Below are positions 17,860 through 25,636 of a stretch of 36,834 nt of DNA, piece after piece (within the stretch, counting starts at the first letter, position 1; each line of letters begins with the position of its first letter). Location of the stretch: the NCBI GenBank assembly GCA_024680675.1, contig JAILBX010000285.1, positions 1-36,834 of the forward strand, given 5' to 3'. The translations under genes and the position numbers were made by a program. This DNA comes from Lachnospiraceae bacterium (GTDB lineage Bacteria; Bacillota; Clostridia; Lachnospirales; Lachnospiraceae). The notes beneath the pieces were generated by a model. The model had not been told where the DNA came from. It made no database searches and was given only the letters and a program-made list of their open reading frames with translations.

Positions 17860-18336
17860 TTATTTTCTCACCTCTTTCCTTATATTTTTTTCTTCCTCAT
17901 CCTCCAAAAGAGGCTGCCCGGGAGGATCTGTGATCCTGTAGACATACCTTCTTACCAGGGGTTGAAGAAAGGCGCTTATCTTTATACCAAAGATACCGGC
18001 AAAGCAGCAGGGAAGACTTCCTATCCCCGAAAGGGCAGTCAGAACAAAAACCGCCGCCACCACCAGGTATCTTATCAGATATCTGTTCCTTGCAAAGGAC
18101 ATAGCTCCCTTTTCATCCAGCTCCAGGGAGCTTTCTATACTTCCGTACAGATTTATAAGATAAAAAAGAGAGAGAGCCAATCCTATTAAAAGTCCCAAAA
18201 GGTTATATATTATGGTCTTTCTGTATATCAGTATCCCTATAAACCAGAGAGCACCCCATATGCCTATTCCCGTGGCCATCTCCTTAAGGGTATCATTGCT
18301 CTTTATCAGGCTTATCAACTTTATCTTCTTTTGCAT
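17860..18336 (-). CDS. atpI: ATP synthase I-like membrane protein
   Basis: Small membrane protein at the front of many atp operons, linked to c-ring assembly and possibly ion transport. From the ATG at 18336 the product has 158 residues with four hydrophobic segments (about 20-38, 42-62, 85-105, 108-128) and a charged tail EDEEEKNIRKEVRK. I chose this ATG because AGAGGG lies 5 bases upstream; another ATG directly before it (18339) is too close to that site. It overlaps the end of the upstream atpZ gene by 44 bases. Sequence similarity to AtpI is moderate; position is the stronger argument. Confidence 0.75.
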   Translation of the reverse strand: MQKKIKLISLIKSNDTLKEMATGIGIWGALWFIGILIYRKTIIYNLLGLLIGLALSLFYLINLYGSIESSLELDEKGAMSFARNRYLIRYLVVAAVFVLTALSGIGSLPCCFAGIFGIKISAFLQPLVRRYVYRITDPPGQPLLEDEEEKNIRKEVRK

Positions 18337-18595
18337 CATATCCCTCTGAAATATGAGCCCCCTTGATATTCCTTGAGTCCGAGGGCTTGCTGTAGATCTT
18401 CCTTGCCAGTATGAAGACATTCCTTCCTCCGGCTATGGCGCCTATAAAAAACATTATTATAAACACATAAGACGTACCTAGCTTCCTGTCAATGAACATT
18501 CCCAAAAATGTACACAGAAAGATGGGCACCAGCATATTTATTCCAAACTGTAATATAAACGTAAAAGACTGAAATACTTCTTTTTTATATTTCAC
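18293..18595 (-). CDS. atpZ: AtpZ-like ATP synthase accessory protein
   Basis: First gene of the atp operon. The 100-residue product has two membrane helices (about 12-33 and 41-62) with a loop MFIDRKLGTS and a glycine-rich IGAIAGGRNVF, typical of the AtpZ/AtpI-like family, then a hydrophilic tail ending in DKEQ. Family members have been proposed to move magnesium or calcium or to help assemble the c ring. The ATG follows a modest AAGG site. Its 3' end overlaps atpI out of frame. Confidence 0.8.
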   Translation of the reverse strand: MKYKKEVFQSFTFILQFGINMLVPIFLCTFLGMFIDRKLGTSYVFIIMFFIGAIAGGRNVFILARKIYSKPSDSRNIKGAHISEGYDAKEDKVDKPDKEQ

Positions 18596-18627
18596 CTTGC
18601 TCGCTCTTTTTGCTTAATCTTTCCCGA

Positions 18628-18672
18628 AATCCGATTTTTTTTGGTAAATCTGTCGAATTTTTTTATCGGATT
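18628..18672 (-). promoter_or_regulatory. inverted repeat in the atp operon leader
   Basis: AATCCGAT (18628-18635) and ATCGGATT (18665-18672) are exact reverse complements separated by 29 AT-rich bases. On the minus strand the repeat lies in the 88-base leader of the atp transcript. It may fold; no known motif is recognised. Confidence 0.35.
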
Positions 18673-18689
18673 CCACCACAACAAATAAA

Positions 18690-18718
18690 ATTATACCAAT
18701 AAACATTTTAAAAGTCTA
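18690..18718 (-). promoter_or_regulatory. promoter of the atp operon
   Basis: Minus strand TAGACT (18713-18718), a 17-base spacer and TATAAT (18690-18695). The -35 box lies within the left arm of the 18708-18738 palindrome. The transcript should start near 18683. Confidence 0.6.
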
Positions 18719-18738
18719 TAAAATTCGTAGACTTTTAA
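18708..18738. repeat. 11-bp inverted repeat shared by divergent promoters
   Basis: TTAAAAGTCTA (18708-18718) and TAGACTTTTAA (18728-18738) are exact reverse complements with a 9-base spacer. Each arm contains one -35 box of the two divergent promoters. It may be an operator or simply two identical promoters back to back. Confidence 0.6.
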
Positions 18739-18756
18739 CAGGAGTAAAGTTATAAT
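18728..18756 (+). promoter_or_regulatory. promoter of the DUF402 gene
   Basis: TAGACT (18728-18733), a 17-base spacer and TATAAT (18751-18756), the mirror image of the atp promoter. The transcript should start near 18763, about 30 bases before the ATG. Confidence 0.6.
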
Positions 18757-18792
18757 TATTTTATAAAATCTTTATAAAGTATGGGAGGGCGC

Positions 18793-19275
18793 ATGAAAAA
18801 CACAAAACTTTTCAGAAAACGTATTATCCCACCTGAGTGCATCCCCCTTGTGGATGACGAAATATTATACAGGGACGAGGACCTTATCGTTACCAAATGG
18901 AAGACCTTAAAACCTAAAAAGGATTTGGATCATGGCATTTCCGCCTACTTTCTCAAGGAAGGCTATAAGGTCAGTAAGTTTATGTGCTCAGACGGCTCTC
19001 TGCTTTACTGGTACTGTGACATAATAGAATACAGCTACTCTTCCGACACGGATACCTATATCTTCACGGATCTTTTAGCTGATGTTGTCATCTGTCCCGA
19101 CGGCAGTCTCAGAGTAATCGATATAGATGAGATAGCCGATTCCCTGGAGTCCGATACCCTTTCAAAGGAGCAATCCATCAGGCTTTTAAGATCCCTTGAT
19201 TCCCTTCTCAAAAAGATCTACAGCGGAGAATTTTCCTCCCTTAAAGCAATAGTGGACAAATATTCGGATCAGTAG
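18793..19275 (+). CDS. DUF402 protein, probable nucleoside tri/diphosphatase
   Basis: The 160-residue product has the DUF402 pattern: LIVTKWKTLKP near the N-terminus, SLLYWYCDIIEYSY in the middle, then YIFTDLLADVVICPDGSLRVIDIDEI, and a helical tail. Acidic residues in YCD, DLLAD and DIDE would bind metal. Relatives such as Staphylococcus and Bacillus Ntdp/YgaC hydrolyse nucleoside tri- and diphosphates. An ATG at 18781 is in frame, but GGGAGG at 18783-18788 is a ribosome site for the ATG at 18793, so I prefer the later start. It is transcribed away from the atp operon and its 3' end overlaps the SleB-like gene by 7 bases. Confidence 0.8.
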   Translation: MKNTKLFRKRIIPPECIPLVDDEILYRDEDLIVTKWKTLKPKKDLDHGISAYFLKEGYKVSKFMCSDGSLLYWYCDIIEYSYSSDTDTYIFTDLLADVVICPDGSLRVIDIDEIADSLESDTLSKEQSIRLLRSLDSLLKKIYSGEFSSLKAIVDKYSDQ

Positions 19276-20435
19276 AAAACATGGGCTCCTATTATCTGAC
19301 CGTTGATACTTGGTGTGGCTCTTCTGAAATAGAGACAGTTACCTACCGGGGTAGAACCTGACATGGCTTCGTCTGCGGCTCTGTAGCATTCTTCAGGAGC
19401 TCCAAGAGCAAGTCTTGCTGCCAGACGGCCGCTGGCTACAGGTGAAAACTGGCCCTTTTGATATATGACTCCAAGCATTGTGTTTGGGAATGCCGCAGAT
19501 CTCATCCTGTTTATGACAACAGCTCCCACCGCCACCTTTCCAATATAGGGCTCTCCTCCTGCTTCGCAGTAGATAAGGCTTGCAAGTATATCCCTGTCTC
19601 CGCTTTCCTTGCTGATCTGGGAAATATCTCTCCAGGACATTTTTGAAGCCTTCTTGGACATAGCCTGTTCCTCTGAAAGCTGCCTTTTCAGTTCGGAGAG
19701 ATTTGCCTGCTGCTCTTTTATTTCTTCGTCCTTGGCAGCCTGCTCGATCTCTGCTACGGAAATTGCGCCTGTAGTCTGACTTATGGAACCGTTGGTGGAG
19801 CTTATGAGTACCCCCACCTTCTCCTGTTCCGAAAGTGAAACCGCCTTCATTTCATCGTAAACAGCCTTTTCCTCTTCCAGTTTTTCTTCTTCAACCTCTA
19901 TTTTTTCCCTTATGGCAATAAGCTCTTCATACATCTTCCTGTCATAAGCTTCGATCTTGCCTATATATTCTGCTTTATTCAGAAAATCCACATAATTTTC
20001 CGAACTGATAAAGGCCTCCATAACATTGGAGTCCCCTCTCTCATACATATATCTGACCCGCTTTTTCATAAGGTCATACTGCCTTGCTTCCTCTTCCTTT
20101 GCGCCATTGACCTCATCTGTGATCTTTGAAAGCTCCTCCTCCTTAACTATAAGACGGCTTTCAATGGCCTCAAGGTTCTCACTCAGGCTTTCAAAGTTCT
20201 CATTTAAACTGGTCAGATATTTTAGAAGCTCACTTTTTTGTTCCTCAAGATTATCCTTCTTTTCGTCAATGGCCTGCTTTTGAGCCTCTGTCTGCTGTTT
20301 TAACTCTTCTGCCTTCTTTATCCTTTCGGATATGCTTTCTTCGGAGTAAACCTCTATTGTCCCTTTAACAGTAAACATACAAAAGATCAGCAGAAGGGAA
20401 AGCAGCTTCTTTGATATCCTTTTAAAACTCCTCAC
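19269..20435 (-). CDS. secreted coiled-coil cell wall hydrolase with SleB domain
   Basis: Likely acts on peptidoglycan outside the cell. The 388-residue product has an N-terminal signal peptide (KKLLSLLLIFCMFTVKG, residues 9-25), a long coiled coil (about 35-260, heptads of E/K/L, as in CwlO/PcsB-type proteins) and a C-terminal SleB/hydrolase_2 domain. The latter contains SLIYCEAGGEPYIGKVAVG with catalytic Glu291, followed by VINRM and the ending IIGAHVFY. The start is GTG, overlapping the comEB stop (GTGA). Because it carries a CwlO-like coiled coil, a role in growth or division is as plausible as a spore role. Confidence 0.87.
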   Translation of the reverse strand: MRSFKRISKKLLSLLLIFCMFTVKGTIEVYSEESISERIKKAEELKQQTEAQKQAIDEKKDNLEEQKSELLKYLTSLNENFESLSENLEAIESRLIVKEEELSKITDEVNGAKEEEARQYDLMKKRVRYMYERGDSNVMEAFISSENYVDFLNKAEYIGKIEAYDRKMYEELIAIREKIEVEEEKLEEEKAVYDEMKAVSLSEQEKVGVLISSTNGSISQTTGAISVAEIEQAAKDEEIKEQQANLSELKRQLSEEQAMSKKASKMSWRDISQISKESGDRDILASLIYCEAGGEPYIGKVAVGAVVINRMRSAAFPNTMLGVIYQKGQFSPVASGRLAARLALGAPEECYRAADEAMSGSTPVGNCLYFRRATPSINGQIIGAHVFY

Positions 20436-20917
20436 AAAATAAGTTCTACCTTTCTGTCTGTACGCTTATACTGATAGTATTTCACTCCCGCAGAATCCAG
20501 CATCCTCTTAGAGGCTATCACAGAAGGAGTAGCCTTATACTTATCATTGTCATATATAATGGTTTTTATTCCGGACTGAATAACTGCCTTAGCACATTCG
20601 TTACAGGGAAAAAGAGTAACATATAAGGTAGAGCCCTCAAGTGAACCTCCCCTGTAATTAAGAATTGCATTCAGCTCGCTGTGGGTGCTGTAAAAATACT
20701 TGTTATCAAGAGGATCTCCCTCCCTGCACCAGGGAAATTCATCATCCGAGCATCCCTTGGGAAATCCGTTGTAGCCAACTGAAAGGATCTTATTGTCACT
20801 GCTTACTATACAGGCTCCAACCTGAGTATTTGGATCCTTTGACCTCTGAGCCGACAGTTTGGCGATCCCCATAAAATATTCATCCCATGTAATATAATCC
20901 TGTCTCTTATCATTCAT
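20432..20917 (-). CDS. comEB: dCMP deaminase / ComEB family
   Basis: Converts dCMP to dUMP for thymidylate synthesis, a zinc enzyme of the cytidine deaminase fold. From the ATG at 20917 the product has 161 residues, with the zinc ligands His79 in THSELNA (Glu81 is the proton shuttle) and Cys105 and Cys108 in PCNEC. GACIVSSDNKILSVGYNGFP is the nucleotide-binding start. Upstream in-frame ATG 20926 is only 1 base from GGGAGG, while 20917 is 10 bases away. It lies between rpiB and the SleB gene and is coupled to the latter by a 4-base overlap. Confidence 0.9.
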   Translation of the reverse strand: MNDKRQDYITWDEYFMGIAKLSAQRSKDPNTQVGACIVSSDNKILSVGYNGFPKGCSDDEFPWCREGDPLDNKYFYSTHSELNAILNYRGGSLEGSTLYVTLFPCNECAKAVIQSGIKTIIYDNDKYKATPSVIASKRMLDSAGVKYYQYKRTDRKVELIL

Positions 20918-20950
20918 TCGATCCATTCCTCCCAACGGGTATAAAGTCAA

Positions 20951-21391
20951 TCACCCTTCAAGCTTTGCTACTTTTTCTATCCTTCTGACATGCTTTTCCA
21001 TATTTGAAAACTTTGTATCAAGAAATACATCAACTATCTCAAGAGCCAAAAGGGGTCCTGTCATGCCCCCGCTGAGGGCAAGTACATTTGCATCATTATG
21101 CTCCCTGGTCATCCTTGCGGTCATGGTATTTGAGCAGAGAGCGGCTCTTACGCCCTTAACCTTATTGGCAGCAATAGATATTCCGATCCCTGTGGTACAT
21201 AATACGATTCCCTTATCGGCCTTACCTGAAACCACATCCTCTCCCACGGCCTTTGCATATTCGGGATAATCAACGGAATCCAGGCTGTAACATCCCTTAT
21301 CATCCACTTCATAACCCTTTTCCAAAAGGTGTGCCTTAACAATCTCCTTTAACTCGTAACCACCGTGGTCACAACCCATTGCAATCTTCAT
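20951..21391 (-). CDS. rpiB: ribose 5-phosphate isomerase B
   Basis: Interconverts ribose 5-phosphate and ribulose 5-phosphate. The 146-residue product starts with IAMGCDHGGYELK and has the family signature GIVLCTTGIGISIAANK with the catalytic cysteine near 65, followed by REHNDANVLALSG. Length is typical. AAAGGAG precedes the ATG by 8 bases. It heads the rpiB-comEB-sleB group; the short gaps argue for one transcript. Confidence 0.95.
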   Translation of the reverse strand: MKIAMGCDHGGYELKEIVKAHLLEKGYEVDDKGCYSLDSVDYPEYAKAVGEDVVSGKADKGIVLCTTGIGISIAANKVKGVRAALCSNTMTARMTREHNDANVLALSGGMTGPLLALEIVDVFLDTKFSNMEKHVRRIEKVAKLEG

Positions 21392-21462
21392 ATCCCTGTC
21401 TCCTTTTTTTATTTTATCTTATATTCAGGGCAGACGACTCCCTGTTTTTTACCCTGTCCAAG

Positions 21463-21494
21463 AAACCGGGCCCTGTATTAAAGAGCCCGTTTTC
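21463..21494 (-). terminator. terminator of the GH18-Sua5 operon
   Basis: Minus strand: AAACGGGCTC and GGGCCCGGTTT form a GC-rich stem (one bulge, one wobble) with a 9-base loop, followed by CTT. It lies 46 bases after the Sua5 stop. Confidence 0.65.
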
Positions 21495-21540
21495 TATAAT
21501 AACCCATATGCTTTTTACTGTCAAAATCCGACTCGGTCAG

Positions 21541-22614
21541 TCAGTCAGAGCCAAGCTCAATGACCATATGACCCGCCGCCTTTATAAGCCTGTTCATTAT
21601 GGCCTGTCCAAGCTTTGGAGTATAAAACTCCATGGAATATATCTTTTCTATATTTCTGTCATCAAAGCTTCTTAAGGCTTCATAGAGATTTGCCGCTATT
21701 TCTTCCTCTCTTTCAAAGCTGCCCATATCAAATAAAAGATCGCAGGAAGCTTCAAAGTCTTTTACTGTATCTTTAAGATCACAGACCATAAGCCCGCAGC
21801 TTATGCCCTTTTCCCTGCATTTTTCAAGCTCCCCCTTCATATATGAAAGAACCCTGGCTTTTTCTCCCTTTACTATGACAAGCTGACCCCTGGGAGCATA
21901 GTGTCTGTACCTCATCCCCGGGGCTTTTGGCTTCTGCCCCGGCTCTTCCTTACCAAAAACCGCCGGGTCATAGCTTACGCTTCCTGTCACCCTTTTTATC
22001 ATTTCCCCGTTAATATAGCCGGGCCTTAAGATCATGGGAATTTCTTCCGTAACATCGATTATGGTGGACTCAAGGCCTATAGCGGATCTTCCCCCGTCGA
22101 TCACCATATCGATGATCCCGTCCATATCCTCCATCACCCTGTCTGCACTGGTGGGAGAAGGCTTGCCGGAACGGTTGGCGCTGGGAGCTGCTATATAGCC
22201 TCCCGAGGCCTCTATAAAGGAAAGAGCCACCTTATTATCCGGCATTCTTACGGCTACAGTAGACAAGCCTCCGGTGGTCTCAGAGGGCACCCTTTCACTC
22301 TTCCTGAAAACAAGGGTCATAGGCCCCGGCCAGAAAGCCCTGCTCAGCTTTATGGCATTTTCCGGTATATCCTCCGTTATGGGATCCAGAGCTTCCATAG
22401 AGGCTATGTGAACGATCAGCGGATTATCAGAAGGTCTCCCCTTTGCCTTGTATATCTTTTCGGAGGAGAAACTGTTTAGGGCATCTCCTCCAAGACCGTA
22501 TACCGTTTCCGTAGGGAAGGCCACAAGACCTCCCTCTTTTATGATCCTTCCGGCCTCCTCAATCAGCTCCTTATCTATATTATCCTTATCAATAAATATC
22601 CTTTTAGTCTTCAT
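21541..22614 (-). CDS. L-threonylcarbamoyladenylate synthase, Sua5 type
   Basis: Makes threonylcarbamoyl-AMP from threonine, bicarbonate and ATP for the t6A base in tRNAs that read ANN codons. The 357-residue product has the full Sua5 layout: an N-terminal YrdC domain (GGLVAFPTETVYGLGGDA near 28-45, KIYKAKGRPSDNPLIVHI, SANRSGKPSPT near 145) and a C-terminal Sua5 domain (from about 230, PGMRYRHYAP marking the linker). Its ATG comes 1 base after the GH18 stop (TAG-T-ATG) without a clear ribosome site, so it is likely to be translationally coupled. Confidence 0.95.
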   Translation of the reverse strand: MKTKRIFIDKDNIDKELIEEAGRIIKEGGLVAFPTETVYGLGGDALNSFSSEKIYKAKGRPSDNPLIVHIASMEALDPITEDIPENAIKLSRAFWPGPMTLVFRKSERVPSETTGGLSTVAVRMPDNKVALSFIEASGGYIAAPSANRSGKPSPTSADRVMEDMDGIIDMVIDGGRSAIGLESTIIDVTEEIPMILRPGYINGEMIKRVTGSVSYDPAVFGKEEPGQKPKAPGMRYRHYAPRGQLVIVKGEKARVLSYMKGELEKCREKGISCGLMVCDLKDTVKDFEASCDLLFDMGSFEREEEIAANLYEALRSFDDRNIEKIYSMEFYTPKLGQAIMNRLIKAAGHMVIELGSD

Positions 22615-22615
22615 A

Positions 22616-24490
22616 CTAAAACCACTGTTCTATAAGATCCCACACATATGGAGCAGCAAGACTCAGCTCCCAACCGGCAACTCCTCCTATGCCGTAGCCC
22701 TGCATAAGTCCCAGCTTGGCGCTTAAGGATACTTCGTCCTCAAGCCACACCTCATAGGTCTTCTCTCCCACCTTCCAGGTGGCATAGTTCTGCATGGTGC
22801 TTTCATCCCAGGTCTTTGTGGCATTATAATTGCTTAAAAGCTCATCCTCCTGCTTAAGGGAAGGAGTAGCAAGGACAGAAAGCTTATAGGATATCACTTC
22901 CTCTCCGGGAGGAGTCTCTGCCATTTCCGCCTCTGTCTTTGGAGTCTCTTCCCATACTCTCGTATAGAAAGGAAGAGCATTTATAACCTTATTGGCCGGA
23001 ACCTCCTTAAGGGTCTCTTCTATTCCCTCCTTTACATAGTTGATGGAGGCCACGGATCCGGCCTTTGCCGATCCCGCATAGGTCTCATCATAACCCATTA
23101 TTATTACATAATCAGTAAATATGCCCTGTTCCTTCCTATGATAATGTCTGTTATAGGCCTTGGGAACATAATTATCCACAGATACGACAAGTCCGTTCTT
23201 ATGACACTCAATGGACAGCTCCCTTATAAACTGTATAAAGGCTTCTCCAAAGCTGTCTTTTATTGTTTCAAAATCCACATTCAGGCCGTCCACGCCAACA
23301 GACTTGGCATCGGATATAAGCTGGGATATGAGCAATGCCCTCTTATCCGGATAGGGAAGAAGCTCCGAAGCATCTCCATCCGCGTTAAAATCATCCACTA
23401 CTGCCCAGACCTTCATTCCCTTTGAATGGACTGTATCCACATAGGTCTTTGAAGAAAAGGATCTTATCTTGCCGTCACTGCCCTCCAAGGAATACCAGGT
23501 GGGAGCTAAAACGGTAATGCCCTTTGTCCCTTCAATGGCTGAATTAAGACTTTCATTTCCTGCAGTGCCCGCAATGGAATGCCACATTAAAACCACCGGT
23601 TCGGGGGAAGTCATGGAAGTAAACTTCTCTTCAGGCACATCGGTCACGGGAGTCTGAGCCACATTTGTAACAGGTCCAAGATACTCGGTCTTAACATAGC
23701 CTATATGAAGCTCATCCGTTAGTGCTTTGGTCCATTCTCCCTCCTGGACAATGCATACAAGACTCTGACCCTCCAAAAGCTTTGTCACATAGGGACTCTT
23801 TTTATCATCATCCACACGAAGGGCAGTTTCCTTTGTAACAGTGACTCTGTCCTCCTTGCCCCATTCATTCCTTATGAGAGCTCTGTAGGGTTCACCCTTT
23901 CCACCAAACAGATTCAGCTCAAGGTTGCAGAAAAGCTTGACATAATCAAGGGACATATAGATAGTCTCAAGCTCTGCGCTATTGTCTTTATAGCAGATGG
24001 TATGTCCAAGATCCACACTTCCCTGACTGTTTGAATAGCTTGACTCACCGATCACGGTTTTAAAGCTGTCATCTTCTCTGGTATAGATAACGGAGTCCTC
24101 GGCTTTTTCATAATAGAACCTGTCTGTGTAGAGCTCCTTTATCTGGGACAGGGGCATATAAAGACTGTCCTCCTTAACCACTATCCTTTCCTCTGTAAGC
24201 TCATTGTCCTTGATAAGAATGGCGCTGCTGTCATCCTTTACCCCGTAATACTCATAAAGGTCAGCCTTTGTATCACTTCCGGCGGAGCCTTCAAAAAGGC
24301 CGGTTTTTATAGCTACTATTATGATTATTATTATTACAAGGATGGCAAGGAAAGGCGGAAGCAGGGTTCTTAAAAGTCTCCTGTTCCTGTTCTTTCTCTT
24401 TTTTCTTCTTCTGACAACCCTTCTGTCACCGTCAAAATCCCGGTAACCGTCATGCATTCCTCTTCTGTCCAAATCTATTCCTCCGGCCAT
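22616..24490 (-). CDS. membrane-anchored GH18-family glycosidase
   Basis: Cell-surface protein that probably binds and cuts a glycan such as peptidoglycan or chitin-like sugar. The 624-residue product starts with a basic cytoplasmic tail (RRKKRKNRNRRLL), one membrane helix (about 45-63), an outside region with two copper-amine-oxidase-like beta stretches, an SH3-like segment (EGQSLVCIVQEGEWTKAL near 235-255) and a GH18 barrel. The catalytic motif is VDGLNVDFETI near 400, with the acid glutamate present; IIMGYDETYAGS is the later strand. This layout resembles YaaH/YkuQ-type clostridial proteins. The ribosome site is weak (GAGA). Confidence 0.85.
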   Translation of the reverse strand: MAGGIDLDRRGMHDGYRDFDGDRRVVRRRKKRKNRNRRLLRTLLPPFLAILVIIIIIIVAIKTGLFEGSAGSDTKADLYEYYGVKDDSSAILIKDNELTEERIVVKEDSLYMPLSQIKELYTDRFYYEKAEDSVIYTREDDSFKTVIGESSYSNSQGSVDLGHTICYKDNSAELETIYMSLDYVKLFCNLELNLFGGKGEPYRALIRNEWGKEDRVTVTKETALRVDDDKKSPYVTKLLEGQSLVCIVQEGEWTKALTDELHIGYVKTEYLGPVTNVAQTPVTDVPEEKFTSMTSPEPVVLMWHSIAGTAGNESLNSAIEGTKGITVLAPTWYSLEGSDGKIRSFSSKTYVDTVHSKGMKVWAVVDDFNADGDASELLPYPDKRALLISQLISDAKSVGVDGLNVDFETIKDSFGEAFIQFIRELSIECHKNGLVVSVDNYVPKAYNRHYHRKEQGIFTDYVIIMGYDETYAGSAKAGSVASINYVKEGIEETLKEVPANKVINALPFYTRVWEETPKTEAEMAETPPGEEVISYKLSVLATPSLKQEDELLSNYNATKTWDESTMQNYATWKVGEKTYEVWLEDEVSLSAKLGLMQGYGIGGVAGWELSLAAPYVWDLIEQWF

Positions 24491-24516
24491 TTAATCTCTT
24501 CAAACTATAATATGTC

Positions 24517-24545
24517 ATTATAATAAACATCTTATGGTTTGTCTA
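24517..24545 (-). promoter_or_regulatory. promoter of the GH18-Sua5 operon
   Basis: Minus strand TAGACA (24540-24545), a 17-base spacer and TATAAT (24517-24522), with the predicted start about 20 bases before the ATG. Confidence 0.65.
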
Positions 24546-24570
24546 ACATGTTTTTCCCCCCTGAATAAAA

Positions 24571-24636
24571 GAGAAACCCTTTATCTGCTGTAAGAGGGGT
24601 CTTCTTAGTGTACAGCAAATGAGGGTTCCGCTTCTC
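24571..24636. repeat. nested inverted repeat in a long intergenic region
   Basis: Three nested pairs: GAGAA/TTCTC, AACCCT/AGGGTT and TGCTGTA/TACAGCA, enclosing an 18-base loop with AGAGGGG. The repeats are exact. It could be a folded RNA, a transposon end or a remnant; no gene is within 80 bases on either side. Confidence 0.45.
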
Positions 24637-24715
24637 CTTAAACACCTGTATAGAGGAGTAAAGAAAAGAGATCCTTACCCCATACGGTTTATTATTGGCT
24701 TACAACATTCTATTT

Positions 24716-24992
24716 TTATCTATAGACCACCTTATCAAATCTTACTTCAAAAACCTCTCCCTTTCTATCCTCCATAAAGTCGGGCATATACCTTGAATCC
24801 TCCGAAACAGCCAATATCTTGGACATTTCCTTTTCCGGTGAGAGATAGATCCCTCCTATGGAAACCTTTGCGCCCTTCTCTATGCAATGAGTTAAATAAC
24901 CTTTTATCTTCAAACAGATGATAACCATCTCCTCCCTTGTGTCTGCTGTAAAAATAGATCTCCTGATACCGGCACTTGTTTACTGGTTTCAT
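24716..24992 (-). pseudogene. frameshifted remnant of a small hypothetical gene
   Basis: Two minus-strand frames together give a plausible protein. The upstream frame reads YQEIYFYSRHKGGDGYHLFED. The downstream frame (+1) continues with CIEKGAKVSIGGIYLSPEKE and ends KVVYR at the stop at 24716. The switch falls around 24900 in an AAAA run, so one inserted base is the simplest explanation. Neither frame alone has a well-placed start: the downstream ATG (24928) lies only 2 bases after a ribosome site. I cannot name the family. The alternative is a real 70-codon gene starting at 24928. Confidence 0.4.
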
Positions 24993-25445
24993 CGTGATAC
25001 ATTTTTGATCATTTTTTCACAAACACTTTATATTTTTACTGTTTTTTCCGATATATATCATGAGAGATATGAGAGCAGATGCTTAAGGATAAAGGCTTCG
25101 ACACGAATGGCTTTTTAAGAATAAATATAAACATGATCACCCTGATGGCTGTTAAAAAAATACTACTGTTGTTTGGATTCCTATCGTCAGAATTTTAAAA
25201 AAACGATTGGACAAGTAAGAAAACTTACTCAAAGATTCTGCTAAATGCAGATAGACAAGAGTCATATGCTAGTAAATACGATTCTCTTTTATAAATCTTA
25301 AAAATTACATCAACCTCCTTCTGCCACAGACTGTGCAGAAGCCTTATAAGGAGATAATAGTACAAAGCACTTTGGTTTTCAAGATTTTTTTTCAAAATAT
25401 TTATAATTTTTTTATTATTTTTTCTGACAGACCTTTTATTTATTG
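24993..25445. other. intergenic region with a hairpin and no recognisable gene
   Basis: AT-rich stretch without convincing coding frames. The only clear structure is at 25315-25353: CTTCTGCCACAG pairs with CTGTGCAGAAG (one bulge), flanked by CTCCTT/AAGGAG and followed by the palindrome CCTTATAAGG. It may be a remnant or an RNA structure. Confidence 0.4.
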
Positions 25446-25472
25446 TTGACTTGATTTTTTTTTAAGTATAAT
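25446..25472 (+). promoter_or_regulatory. mecA promoter
   Basis: TTGACT (25446-25451), a 15-base spacer and TATAAT (25467-25472). An alternative -35, TTGTTG at 25443-25448, gives an 18-base spacer. The transcript would start near 25479, leaving a leader of about 157 bases. Confidence 0.55.
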
Positions 25473-25636
25473 ATGAAGTTGAAAGATGCAGACGGACCCT
25501 GCTACAGGATAGTATATAAATGGCCTGTTTGGCATACTTTTAAAGCGAAGTGACAAGAATGTCATACATTGCTGGCACTTATCCCCTAAGGGATCCCCAA
25601 AGGATCTCTATCACGAACAGAAAGGATGTGATATAT

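Noticed and set aside
25305-25322. Minus-strand AAGGAGG followed by ATG TAA, a start-stop mini-ORF
   Set aside because: It lies inside a hairpin in gene-free DNA with no downstream gene close enough to control; probably chance or a remnant.
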